This document shows, one piece after another, positions 19,421-33,339 of a DNA stretch of 64,000 nucleotides. This stretch comes from Owenia fusiformis. Taxonomy: Eukaryota; Annelida; Polychaeta; Sabellida; Oweniidae. Location: positions 12,879,754 to 12,943,753 of the forward strand of contig CAIIXF020000011.1 in NCBI GenBank assembly GCA_903813345.2. Direction: 5' to 3'. Position 1 is the first letter of the stretch. Each line of letters starts with the position of its first letter. The notes beneath the pieces were generated by a model. The model saw only the letters and a program-made list of their open reading frames with translations. It did no database searches and was not told the origin of the DNA. The position numbers and the translations under genes are program-made.

Positions 19421-22400
19421 TTTCATGTTGTAAGTAAAGTACAATTCAAAAAAATCGTAATTTCTCTTCATATAAGTATTTAAATGAAAAACATTGCACT
19501 GACCAGGAATGGAACCATGGACAGCTGGATGACAGGCGAGCATTCTACCACTGAACCATCAGTGCTTTCATGTTGTAAGTAAAGTATAATTCATAAAAGA
19601 TGAAGTTTCTCTTCATATCAGTATTTAAATAAAAAACATTGCACTGTACATGAATCGACCCATGGCCAGCTGGATGACAGGTTAGCATTCTACCACTGAA
19701 CCATCAGTGCTTTCATGTTGTCCCTAGAATATAATTCATAAAAATTGTAGTTTCTCTTTATATCAGTATTTAAATGAAAAACATTGCACTGACCAGGAAT
19801 TGATCCATGGCCAACTTGATCACAGGCGAGCATTCTACCACTGAACCATCAGTGCTTTCGTGTTGTAAGCAAAATATAATTCATAAAAATAGTAATTTCT
19901 CTTCATATTAGTATTTAAATGAAAAACATTGCACTGACCAGGAATTGAACCATGGGCAGGTGGATGACAGGCGAGCATTCTACCACTGAACCATCAGTGA
20001 TTTCATGTTGTAAGTAAAATATAATTCATAAAAATAGTAATTTCTCTTCATATAAGTATTTAAATGAAAAACATTGCACTGACCAGGAATCGACCCATAG
20101 TCAGCTGGATGACAGGCGAGCATTCTACCACTGAACCATCAGTGCTTACATGATGTAAGTAAAGTATAATTCATAAAAGATGTAGTTTCTCGTCATATCA
20201 GTATTTAAATGAAAAACATTTCACTGACCAGGAATCGACCCATGGACAGCTGGATGACAGGCGAGCATTGTACTACTGAACCATCAGTGCTTTCATGTCG
20301 ACCCTAAAATATTATTCATTAAAATTGTAATTTCTCTTCATATCAGTATTTAAATGAAAAACATTGCACTGACCAGCAGGAATCGACCCATGTCAAGCTG
20401 GATGAGAGGTGAGCATACTACCACTGAGCCATCAGTGCTTTCATGTTGTAAGTAAAATAAAATTCATAAATATAGTAATATCTCTTCATATCAGTATTTA
20501 AATGAAAAACATTGCACTGACCAGGAATTGAACCATGGAAAGCTGGATGACAGGCGAGCATTCTACCACTGAACCATCAGTGCTTTCATGTTGTAAGCAA
20601 AATATAATTCATAAAAATAGTAATTTCTATTCATATAAGTATTTAAATGAAAAACATTTCACTGACCAGGAATGGAACCATGGACAGCTGGATGACAGGC
20701 GAGCATTCTACCACTGAACCATCAGTGCTTTCATGTTGTCCCTAGAATATAATTCATAAAAATAGTAATTTCTATTCATATCAGTATTTAAATGAAAAAC
20801 ATTGCACTGACCAGGAATGGAACCATGGACAGCTGGATGACAGGCGAGCATTCTACCACTGAACCGTCATGTTGTAGGTAAAATATAATTCATAAAAATT
20901 GTAATTTCTCTTCATATCAGTATTTAAATGGAAAAAAATTGCACTGACCAGGAATCGGCCCATGGCCAGCTGGATGACAGGCGAGCATTCTACCACTGAA
21001 CCATCAGTGCTTTCATGCTGTAAATAAAGTATAATTCATAAAAGATGTAGTTTCTCTTTATATCAGTATTTAAATGAAAAATATTGCACTGACCAGGAAT
21101 TGAACCATGGGCAGCTGGATGATAGCCGAGCATTCTACCACTGAACCATCAGTGATTTCATGTTGTAAGTAAAATATAATTCATAAAAATAGTAATTTCT
21201 CTTCATATAAGTATTTAAATGAAAAACATTGCACTGACCAGGAATCGACCCATAGCCAGCTGGATGACAGGCGAGCATTCTACCACAGAACCATCAGTGA
21301 CTTCATGTTGTAAGTAAAATATAATTCATAAAAAATGTAATTTCTCTTCATATCAGTATTTAAATGAAAAAAATTGCACTGACCAGGAATCGACCCATGC
21401 AAGTTGTAAGTGAAGTATAATTCATAAAAGATGTAATTCTCTTCATATCAGTATTTAAATGAAAAACATTGCACTTACCAGGAATCGAACCACTGCAAGC
21501 TGGATGACAGACGAGCATTCTACCACTGAACCATCAGGAATTTCATGTTCTAAGTAAAATATAATTCATAAAAAATGTAATTTCTCTTCATATCAGTATT
21601 TAAATGGAAAAAATTGCAGTGACCAGGAATCGACCCATGGCCAGCTGGATCACAGGCGAGCATTCTACCACTGAACCATCACTGCTTTCATGTTGTAAAT
21701 GAAATATAATTCATAAAAATAGTAATTTCTCTTCATATCAGTATTAAAATGAAAAACATTGCACTGACCAGGAATTGAACCATGGGCAGCTTGATGACAG
21801 GCGAGCATTCTACCACTGAACCATCAGTGATTTCATGTTGTAAGTAAAATATAATTCATAAAAATGTAATTTCTCTTCATATCAGTATTTAAATGAAAAA
21901 CATTGCACTGACCAGGAATTGAACCATGGGCAGCTGGATGACAGGCGAGCATTCTACCACTGAACCATCAGTGCTTTCATGTTGTATGTAAAATATAATT
22001 CATAAAAATAGTAATTTCTCTTCATATCAGTATTTAAATGAAAAACATTGCACTGACCAGGAATCGACCCATGGCCAGCTGGATGACAGGTTAACACTCT
22101 ACCACTGAACCATCAGTGATTTCATGTTGTAACTAAAATATAATTCATAAAAATAGTAATTTCTCTTCATATCAGTATTTAAATGAAAAACATTGCACTG
22201 ACCAGGAATTGAACCATGGGCAGCTGGATGACAGGCGAGCATTCTACCTCTGAACCATCAGTGATTTCATGTTGTAAATATAATTCATAAAAATAGTAAT
22301 TTCTCTTCATATAAGTATTTAAATGAAAAACATTGCACTGACCAGGAATCGACCCATAGCCAGCTGGATGACAGGCGAGCATTCTACAACAGAACCATCA

Positions 22401-25224
22401 GTGATTTCATGTTGTAAGTAAAATATAATTCATGAAAAATGTAATTTCTCTTCATATCAGTATTTAAATGAAAAAAATTGCACTGACGAGGAATCGACCC
22501 ATGGTCATCTGGATGACAGGCGAGCATTCTACAACTGAACCATCAGTGCTTTCATGTTGTAAGTAAAATATAATTCATTAAAATAGTAATTTCTCTTCAT
22601 ATCAGTATTTAAATGAAAAACATTGCACTGACCAGGAATTGAACCGTGGGCAGCTGGATGACAGGCGAGCATTCTACCCCTGAGCCATCAGTGCTTTCAT
22701 GTTGTAAGTAAAATATAATTAATAAAAATAGTAATTTCTCGTCATATCAGTATTTAAATGAAAAAAATTGCACTGACCAGGAATCGACCCATGGCCAGCT
22801 GGATGACAGGTTAGCATTCTACCACTGAACCATCACTGCTTTCATGTTGTAAATGAAATATAATTCATAAAAATAGTAATTTCTCTTCATATCAGTATTA
22901 AAATGAAAAACATTGCACTGACCAGGAATTGAACCATGGGCAGCTGGATGACAGGCGAGCATTCTACCACTGAACCATCAGTGATTTCATGTTGTAAGTA
23001 AAATATAATTCATTAAAATGTAATTTCTCTTCATATCAGTATCTAAATGAAAAACATTGCACTGACCAGGAAGTGAACCATGGGCAGCTGGATGACAGGC
23101 GAGCATTCTACCACTGAACCATCAGTGCTTTCATGTTGTATGTAAAATATAATTCATAAAAATAGTAATTTCTCTTCATATCAGTATTTAAATGAAAAAC
23201 ATTGCACTGACCAGGAATTGAACCATGGGCAGCTGGATGACAGGCGAGCATTCTACCACTGAACCATCAGTGCTTTCATGTTGTATGTAAAATATAATTC
23301 ATAAAAATAGTAAATTCTCTTCATATCAGTATTTTAATGAAAAACATTGCACTGACCAGGAATTGAACCATGGGCAGCTGGATGACAGGCGAGCATTCTA
23401 CCACTGAACCATCAGTGCTTTCATGTTGTCCCTAGAATATAATTCATAAAAATAGTAATTTCTATTCATATAAGTATTTAAATGAAAAACATTGCACTGA
23501 CCAGGAATTGAACCATGGGCAGCTGGATGACAGGCGAGCATTCTACCACTGAACCATCAGTGCTTTCATGTTGTATGTAAAATATAATTCATAAAAATAG
23601 TAATTTCTCTTCATATCAGTATTTAAATGAAAAACATTGCACTGACCAGGAATTGAACCATGGGCAACTGGATGACAGGCGAGCATTCTACCACTGAACC
23701 ATCAGTGCTTTCATGTTGTCCCTAGAATATAATTCATAAAAATAGTAATTTCTATTCATATCAGTATTTAAATGAAAAACATTGCACTGACCAGGAATCG
23801 ACCCATGGCCAGCTGGTTGACAGGTTAACACTCTACCACTGTACCATCAGTGATTTCATGTTGTAACTAAAATATAATTCATAAAAATAGTAATTTCTCT
23901 TCATATCAGTATTTAAATGAAAAACATTGCACTGACCAGGAATCGACCCATGGCCAGCTGGATGACAGGTTAGCACTCTACCACTGAACCATCAGTGATT
24001 TCATGTTGTAACTAAAATATAATTCATAAAAATAGTAATTTCTATTCATATAAGTATTTAAATGAAAAACATTTCACTGACCAGGAATGGAACCATGGAC
24101 AGCTGGATGACAGGCGAGCATTCTACCACTGAACCATCAGTGCTTTCATGTTGTCCCTAGAATATAATTCATAAAAATAGTAATTTCTATTCATATAAGT
24201 ATTTAAATGAAAAACATTGCACTGACCAGGAATTGAACCATGGGCAGCTGGATGACAGGCGAGCATTCTACCACTGAACCATCAGTGCTTTCATGTTGTA
24301 AGCAAAATTTAATTCATAAAAATAGTAATTTCTCTTCATATCAGTATTTAAATGAAAAACATTGCACTGACCAGGAATCGACCCATGGCCAGCTGGTTGA
24401 CAGGTTAACACTCTACCACTGTACCATCAGTGATTTCATGTTGTAACTAAAATATAATTCATAAAAATAGTAATTTCTCTTCATATCAGTATTTAAATGA
24501 AAAACATTGCACTGACCAGGAATCGACCCATGGCCAGCTGGATGACAGGTTAGCACTCTACCACTGAACCATCAGTGATTTCATGTTGTAACTAAAATAT
24601 AATTCATAAAAATAGTAATTTCTATTCATATAAGTATTTAAATGAAAAACATTTCACTGACCAGGAATGGAACCATGGACAGCTGGATGACAGGCGAGCA
24701 TTCTACCACTGAACCATCAGTGCTTTCATGTTGTAAGCAAAATATAATTCATAAAAATAGTAATTTCTCTTCATATCAGTATTTAAATGAAAAACATTGC
24801 ACTGACCAGGAATCGACCCATGGCCAGCTGGTTGACAGGTTAACACTCTACCACTGTACCATCAGTGATTTCATGTTGTAACTAAAATATAATTCATAAA
24901 AATAGTAATTTCTCTTCATATCAGTATTTAAATGAAAAACATTGCACTGACCAGGAATCGACCCATGGCCAGCTGGATGACAGGTTAGCACTCTACCACT
25001 GAACCATCAGTGATTTCATGTTGTAACTAAAATATAATTCATAAAAATAGTAATTTCTATTCATATAAGTATTTAAATGAAAAACATTTCACTGACCAGG
25101 AATGGAACCATGGACAGCTGGATGACAGGCGAGCATTCTACCACTGAACCATCAGTGCTTTCATGTTGTCCCTAGAATATAATTCATAAAAATAGTAATT
25201 TCTATTCATATAAGTATTTAAATG

Positions 25225-25229
25225 AAAAA
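25225..25229 (-). terminator. Pol III T5 terminator of a representative monomer
   Basis: A run of five T on the minus strand, four bases after the end of the tRNA-like body at 25,234. The same spacing is kept in nearly every monomer of the array. Four or more T is the standard RNA polymerase III stop. Confidence 0.55.
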
Positions 25230-25233
25230 CATT

Positions 25234-25303
25234 GCACTGACCAGGAATTGAACCATGGGCAGCTGGATGACAGGCGAGCATTCTACCACTGAACCATCAG
25301 TGC
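25234..25303 (-). tRNA. Representative core monomer: tRNA-Gly-like body with GUC anticodon
   Basis: The 70-nt body has a perfect 7-bp acceptor stem, box A TGGTTCAGTGG identical to tRNA-Gly, a D stem GTTC/GAAT, anticodon loop CTGTCAT and B box GGTTCAATTCC (one change from consensus). A at the discriminator position follows the acceptor. From box A to the anticodon loop only two bases differ from my recollection of metazoan tRNA-Gly(GCC), one of them turning GCC into GTC. The 3' half is weak: the anticodon 3' strand is CCAGC where GCGGG is expected, and the T stem CATGG/CCTGG has two mismatches. A one-base register shift gives a mostly paired anticodon stem (GCT/AGC plus G-C) with an 8-nt loop. 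A functional tRNA is unlikely; a transcribed tRNA-like RNA is possible. Confidence 0.5.
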
Positions 25304-25318
25304 TTTCATGTTGTAAGC

Positions 25319-25326
25319 AAAATATA
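25319..25326 (-). promoter_or_regulatory. TATA-like element upstream of a tRNA-like body
   Basis: TATATTTT on the minus strand, beginning 23 bases upstream of the body that starts at 25,303. It is conserved across most monomers. Upstream TATA elements assist pol III at some tRNA genes. The surrounding spacer is AT-rich, so this may be coincidence. Confidence 0.35.
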
Positions 25327-26389
25327 ATTCATAAAAATAGTAATTTCTCTTCATATCAGTATTTAAATGAAAAACATTGCCCTGACCAGGAATCGACCCA
25401 TGGCCAGCTGGATGACAGGTTAGCATTCTACCACTGAACCATCAGTAATTTCATGTTGTAACTAAAATATAATTCATAAAAATAGTAATTTCTATTCATA
25501 TAAGTATTTAAATGAAAAACATTTCACTGACCAGGAATGGAACCATGGACAGCTGGATGACAGGCGGGCATTCTACTACTGAACCATCAGTGCTTTCATG
25601 TTGTAAGCAAAATTAATTCATAAAAATAGTAATTTCTCTTCATATCAGTATTTAAATGAATAACATTGCACTGACCAGGAATCGACCCATGGCCAGCTGG
25701 TTGACAGGTTAACACTCTACCACTGTACCATCAGTGATTTCATGTTGTAACTAAAATATAATTCATAAAAATAGTAATTTCTCTTCATATCAGTATTTAA
25801 ATGAAAAACATTGCACTGACCAGGAATCGACCCATGGCCAGCTGGATGACAGGTTAGCACTCTACCACTGAACCATCAGTGATTTCATGTTGTAACTAAA
25901 ATATAATTCATAAAAATAGTAATTTCTATTCATATAAGTATTTAAATGAAAAACATTGCACTGACCAGGAATGGAACCATGGACAGCTGGATGACAGGCG
26001 AGCATTCTACCACTGAACCATCAGTGCTTTCATGTTGTAACTAAAATATAATTCATAAAAATAGTAATTTCTATTCATATAAGTATTTAAATGAAAAACA
26101 TTTCACTGACCAGGAATGGAACCATGGACAGCTGGATGACAGGCGAGCATTCTACCACTGAACCATCAGTGCTTTCATGTTGTAACTAAAATATAATTCA
26201 TAAAAATAGTAATTTCTATTCATATAAGTATTTAAATGAAAAACATTTCACTGACCAGGAATGGAACCATGGACAGCTGGATGACAGGCGAGCATTCTAC
26301 CACTGAACCATCAGTGCTTTCATGTTGTCCCTAGAATATAATTCATAAAAATAGTAATTTCTATTCATATCAGTATTAAAATGAAAAAC

Positions 26390-29300
26390 ATTGCACTGAC
26401 CAGGAATTGAACCATGGACAGCTGGATGACAGGCGAGCATTCTACCACTGAACCATCAGTGCTTTCATGTTGTCCCTAGAATATAATTCATAAAAATAGT
26501 AATTTCTCTTCATATCAGTATTAAAATGAAAAACATTGCACTGACCAGGAATTGAACCATGGTCAGCTGGATGACAGGCGAGCATTCTACCACTGAACCA
26601 TCAGTGCTTTCATGTTGTCCCTAGAATATAATTTATAAAAATAGTAATTTCTATTCATATAAGTATTTAAATGAAAAACATTGCACTGACCAGGAATTGA
26701 ACCATGGGCAGCTGGATGACAGGCGAGCATTCTACCACTGAACCATCAGTGCTTTCATGTTGTAAGCAAAATATAATTCATAAAAATAGTAATTTCTCTT
26801 CATATCAGTATTTAAATGAAAAACATTGCACTGACCAGGAATCGACCCATGGCCAGCTGGTTGACAGGTTAACACTCTACCACTGTACCATCAGTGATTT
26901 CATGTTGTAACTAAAATATAATTCATAAAAATAGTAATTTCTCTTCATATCAGTATTTAAATGAAAAACATTGCACTGACCAGGAATCGACCCATGGCCA
27001 GCTGGATGACAGGTTAGCACTCTACCACTGAACCATCAGTGATTTCATGTTGTAACTAAAATATAATTCATAAAAATAGTAATTTCTCTTCATATCAGTA
27101 TTTAAATGAAAAACATTGCACTGACCAGGAATCGACCCATGGCCAGCTGGATGACAGGTTAGCACTCTACCACTGAACCATCAGTGCTTTCATGTTGTAA
27201 CTAAAATATAATTCATAAAAATAGTAATTTCTATTCATATAAGTATTTAAATGAAAAACATTTCACTGACCAGGAATTGAACCATGGGCAGCTGGATGAC
27301 AGGCGAGCATTCTACAACTGAACCATCAGTGCTTTCATGTTGTAAGCAAAATATAATTCATAAAAATAGTAATTTCTATTCATATAAGTATTTAAATGAA
27401 AAACATTTCACTGACCAGGAATGGAACCATGGGCAGCTGGATGACAGGCGAGCATTTTACCACTGAACCATCAGTGCTTTCATGTTGTAAGCAAAATATA
27501 ATTCATAAAAATAGTAATTTCTCTTCATATCAGTATTTAAATGAAAAACATTGCACTGACCAGGAATCGACCCATGGCCAGCTGGTTGACAGGTTATCAC
27601 TCTACCACTGCACCATCAGTGATTTCATGTTGTAACTAAAATATAATTCATAAAAATAGTAATTTCTCTTCATATCAGTATCTAAATGAAAAACATTGCA
27701 CTGACCAGGAATCGACCCATGGCCAGCTGGATGACAGGTTAGCACTCTACCACTGAACCATCAGTGATTTCATGTTGTAACTAAAATATAATTCATAAAA
27801 ATAGTAATTTCTATTCATATAAGTATTTAAATGAAAAACATTGCACTGACCAGGAATTGAATCATGGGCAGCTGGATGACAGGCGAGCATTTTACCACTG
27901 CACCATCAGTGCTTTCATGTTGTAAGCAAAATATAATTCATAAAAATAGTAATTTCTCTTCATATCAGTATTAAAATGAAAAACATTGCACTGACCAGGA
28001 ATCGACCCATGGCCAGCTGGTTGACAGGTTAACACTCTACCACTGTACCATCAGTGATTTCATGTTGTAACTAAAATATAATTCATAAAAATAGTAATTT
28101 CTCTTCATATCAGTATTCAAATGAAAAACATTGCACTGACCAGGAATCGACCCATGGCCAGCTGGATGACAGGTTAGCACTCTACCACTGAACCATCAGT
28201 GATTTCATGTTGTAACTAAAATATAATTCATAAAAATAGTAATTTCTATTCATATAAGTATTTAAATGAAAAACATTTCACTGACCAGGAATGGAACCAT
28301 GGACAGCTGGATGACAGGCGAGCATTCTACCACTGAACCATCAGTGCTTTCATGTTGTCCCTAGAATATAATTCATAAAAATAGTAATTTCTATTCATAT
28401 AAGTATTTAAATGAAAAACATTGCACTGACCAGGAATTGAACCATGGGCAGCTGGATGACAGGCGAGCATTCTACCACTGAACCATCAGTGCTTTCATGT
28501 TGTAAGCAAAATATAATTCATAAAAATAGTAATTTCTCTTCATATCAGTATTTAAATGAAAAACATTGCACTGACCAGGAATCGACCCATGGCCAGCTGG
28601 TTGACAGGTTAACACTCTACCACTGTACCATCAGTGATTTCATGTTGTAACTAAAATATAATTCATAAAAATAGTAATTTCTCTTCATATAAGTATTTAA
28701 ATGAAAAACATTTCACTGACCAGGAATGGAACCATGGACAGCTGGATGACAGGCGAGCATTCTACCACTGAACCATCAGTGCTTTCATGTTGTCCCTAGA
28801 ATATAATTCATAAAAATAGTAATTTCTATTCATATAAGTATTTAAATGAAAAACATTGCACTGACCAGGAATGGAACCATGGACAGCTGGATGACAGGCG
28901 AGCATTCTACCTCTGAACCATCAGTGCTTTCATGTTGTCCCTAGAATATAATTCATAAAAATAGTAATTTCTATTCATATCAGTATTTAAATGAAAAACA
29001 TTGCACTGACCAGGAATGGAACCATGGACAGCTGGATGACAGGCGAGCATTCTACCACTGAACCATCAGTGCTTTCATGTTGTCCCTAGAATATAATTCA
29101 TAAAAATAGTAATTTCTATTCATATAAGTATTTAAATGAAAAACATTGCACTTACCAGGAATTGAACCATGGGCAGCTGGATGACAGGCGAGCATTCTAC
29201 CACTGAACCATCAGTGCTTTCATTTTGTAAGCAAAATATAATTCATAAAAATAGTAATTTCTCTTCATATCAGTATTTAAATGAAAAACATTGCACTGAC

Positions 29301-32300
29301 CAGGAATCGACCCATGGCCAGCTGGTTGACAGGTTAACACTCAACCACTGTACCATCAGTGATTTCATGTTGTAACTAAAATATAATTCATAAAAATAGT
29401 AATTTCTCTTCATATCAGTATTTAAATGAAAAACATTGCACTGACCAGGAATCGACCCATGGCCAGCTGGATGACAGGTTAGCACTCTACCACTGAACCA
29501 TCAGTGATTTCATGTTGTAACTAAAATATAATTCATAAAAATAGTAATTTCTATTCATATAAGTATTTAAATGAAAAACATTTCACTGACCAGGAATGGA
29601 ACCATGGACAGCTGGATGACAGGCGAGCATTCTACCACTGAACCATCAGTGCTTTCATGTTGTCCCTAGAATATAATTCATAAAAATAGTAATTTCTATT
29701 CATATAAGTATTTAAATGAAAAACATTGCACTGACCAGGAATCGACCCATGGCCAGCTGGATGACAGGTTAGCACTCTACCACTGAACCATCAGTGCTTT
29801 CATGTTGTAACTAAAATATAATTCATAAAAATAGTAATTTCTATTCATAAAAGTATTTAAATGAAAAACATTGCACTGACCAGGAATGGAACCATGGACA
29901 GCTGGATGGCAGGCGAGCATTCTACCACTGAACCATCAGTGCTTTCATGTTGTCCCTAGAATATAATTCATAAAAATAGTAATTTCTATTCATATAAGTA
30001 TTTAAATGAAAAACATTGCACTGACCAGGAATTGAACCATGGACAGCTGGATGACAGGCGAGCATTCTACCACTGAACCATCAGTGCGTTCATGTTGTAA
30101 GCAAAATATAATTCATAAAAATAGTAATTTCTATTCATATAAGTATTTAAATGAAAAACATTTCACTGACCAGGAATGGAACCATGGACAGCTGGATGAC
30201 AGGCGAGCATTCTACCACTGAACCATCAGTGCTTTCATGTTGTCCCTAGAATATAATTCATAAAAATAGTAATTTCTATTCATATAAGTATTTAAATGAA
30301 AAACATTGCACTGACCAGGAATTGAACCATGGGCAGCTGGATGACAGGCGAGCATTCTACCACTGAACCATCAGTGCTTTCATGTTGTAAGCAAAATATA
30401 ATTCATAAAAATAGTAATTTCTCTTCATATCAGTATTTAAATGAAAAACATTGCACTGACCAGGAATCGACCCATGGCCAGCTGGTTGACAGGTTAACAC
30501 TCTACCACTGTACCATCAGTGATTTCATGTTGTAACTAAAATATAATTCATAAAAATAGTAATTTCTATTCATATAAGTATTTAAATGAAAAACATTGCA
30601 CTGACCAGGAATGGAACCATGGACAGCTGGATGACAGGCGAGCATTCTACCACTGAACCATCAGTGCTTTCATGTTGTAAGCAAAATATAATTCATAAAA
30701 ATAGTAATTTCTATTCATATAAGTATTTAAATGAAAAACATTTCAGTGACCAGGAATGGAACCATGGACAGCTGGATGACAGGCGAGCATTCTACCACTG
30801 AACCATCAGTGCTTTCATGTTGTCCCTAGAATATAATTCATAAAAATAGTAATTTCTATTCATATAAGTATTTAAATGAAAAACATTGCACTGACCAGGA
30901 ATCGACCCATGGCCAGCTGGTTGACATGTTAACACTCTACCACTGTACCATCAGTGTTTTCATGTTGTAACTAAAATATAATTCATAAAAATAGTAATTT
31001 CTCTTCATATCAGTATTTAAATGAAAAACATTGCACTGACCAGGAATCGACCCATGGGCAGCTGGATGACAGGTTAGCACTCTACCACTGAATCATCAGT
31101 GATTTCATGTTGTAACTAAAATATAATTCATAAAAATAGTAATTTCTATTCATATAAGTATTTAAATGAAAAACATTTCACTGACCAGGAATGGAACCAT
31201 GGACAGCTGGATGACAGGCGAGCATTCTACCACTGAACCATCAGTGCTTTCATGTTGTCCCTAGAATATAATTCATAAAAATAGTAATTTCTATTCATAT
31301 AAGTATTTAAATGAAAAACATTGCACTGACCAGGAATTGAACCATGGGCAGCTGGATGACAGGCGAGCATTCTACCACTGAACCATCAGTGCTTTCATGT
31401 TGTTAGCAAAATATAATTCATAAAAATAGTAATTTCTCTTCAAATCAGTATTTAAATGAAAAACATTGCACTGACCAGGAATCGACCCATGGCCAGCTGG
31501 TTGACAGGTTAACACTCTACCACTGTACCATCAGTGATTTCATGTTGTAACTAAAATATAATTCATAAAAATAGTAATTTCTCTTCATATCAGTATTTAA
31601 ATGAAAAACATTGCACTGACCAGGAATCGACCCATGGCCAGCTGGATGACAGGTTAGCACTCTACCACTGAACCATCAGTGATTTCATGTTGTAACTAAA
31701 ATATAATTCATAAAAATAGTAATTTCTATTCATATAAGTATTTAAATGAAAAACATTTCACTGACCAGGAATGGAACCATGGACAGCTGGATGACAGGGG
31801 AGCATTCTACCACTGAACCATCAGTGCTTTCATGTTGTAAGCAAAATATAATTCATAAAAATAGTAATTTCTCTTCATATCAGTATTTAAATGAAAAACA
31901 TTGCACTGACCAGGAATCGACCCATGGCCAGCTGGTTGACAGGTTAACACTCTACCACTGTACCATCAGTGATTTCATGTTGTAACTAAAATATAATTCA
32001 TAAAAATAGTAATTTCTCTTCATATCAGTATTTAAATGAAAAACATTGCACTGACCAGGAATCGACCCATGGCCAGCTGGATGACAGGTTAGCACTCTAC
32101 CACTGAACCATCAGTGATTTCATGTTGTAACTAAAATATAATTCATAAAAATAGTAATTTCTATTCATATAAGTATTTAAATGAAAAACATTTCACTGAC
32201 CAGGAATGGAACCATGGACAGCTGGATGACAGGCGAGCATTCTACCACTGAACCATCAGTGCTTTCATGTTGTAAGCAAAATATAATTCATAAAAATAGT

Positions 32301-33120
32301 AATTTCTATTCATATAAGTATTTAAATGAAAAACATTTCACTGACCAGGAATTGAACCATGGACAGCTGGATGACAGGCGAGCATTCTACCACTGAACCA
32401 TCAGTGCTTTCATGTTGTAAGCAAAATATAATTCATAAAAATAGTAATTTCTCTTCATATCAGTATTTAAATGAAAAACATTGCACTGACCAGGAATGGA
32501 ACCATGGACAGCTGGATGACAGGCGAGCATTCTACCACTGAACCATCAGTGCTTTCATGTTGTCCCTAGAATATAATTCATAAAAATAGTAATTTCTATT
32601 CATATAAGTATTTAAATGAAAAACATTGCACTGACCAGGAATTGAACCATGGGCAGCTGGATGACAGGTTAGCACTCTACCACTGAACCATCAGTGATTT
32701 CATGTTGTAACTAAAATATAATTCCTAAAAATAGTAATTTCTATTCATATAAGTATTTAAATGAAAAACATTTCACTGACCAGGAATGGAACCATGGACA
32801 GCTGGATGACAGGCGAGCATTCTACCACTGAACCATCAGTGCTTTCATGTTGTCCCTAGAATATAATTCATAAAAATAGTAATTTCTATTCATATAAGTA
32901 TTTAAATGAAAAACATTGCACTGACCAGGAATTGAACCATGGGCAGCTGGATGACAGGCGAGCATTCTACCACTGAACCATCAGTGCTTTCATGTTGTAA
33001 GCAAAATATAATTCATAAAGATAGTAATTTCTCTTCATATCAGTATTCAAATGAAAAACATTGCACTGACCAGGAATGGAACCATGGACAGCTGGTTGAC
33101 AGGTTAACACTCTACCACTG
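26390..33120. repeat. Higher-order block 1 within the satellite
   Basis: Private variants in this block recur in order in 33,340-40,520: ATTTATAAAA (26,632 and 33,590), CTACAACTG (27,313 and 34,272), GGATGGCAGG (29,904 and 37,301), TTGACATGTTAAC (30,921 and 38,463) and ATTCATAAAG (33,011 and 40,408). The offset moves from 6,959 to 7,397, then 7,542 and back to 7,397. These steps are about three monomers and one monomer. Confidence 0.8.
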
Positions 33121-33339
33121 AACCATCAGTGCTTTCATGTTGTCCCTAGAATATAATTCATAAAAATAGTAATTTCTATTCATATAAGTATTTAAATGAA
33201 AAACATTTCACTGACCAGGAATGGAACCATGGCCAGCTGGATGACAGGCGAGCATTCTACCACTGAACCATCAGTGCTTTCATGTTGTAACTAAAATATA
33301 ATTCATAAAAATAGTAATTTCTATTCATATCAGTATTAA

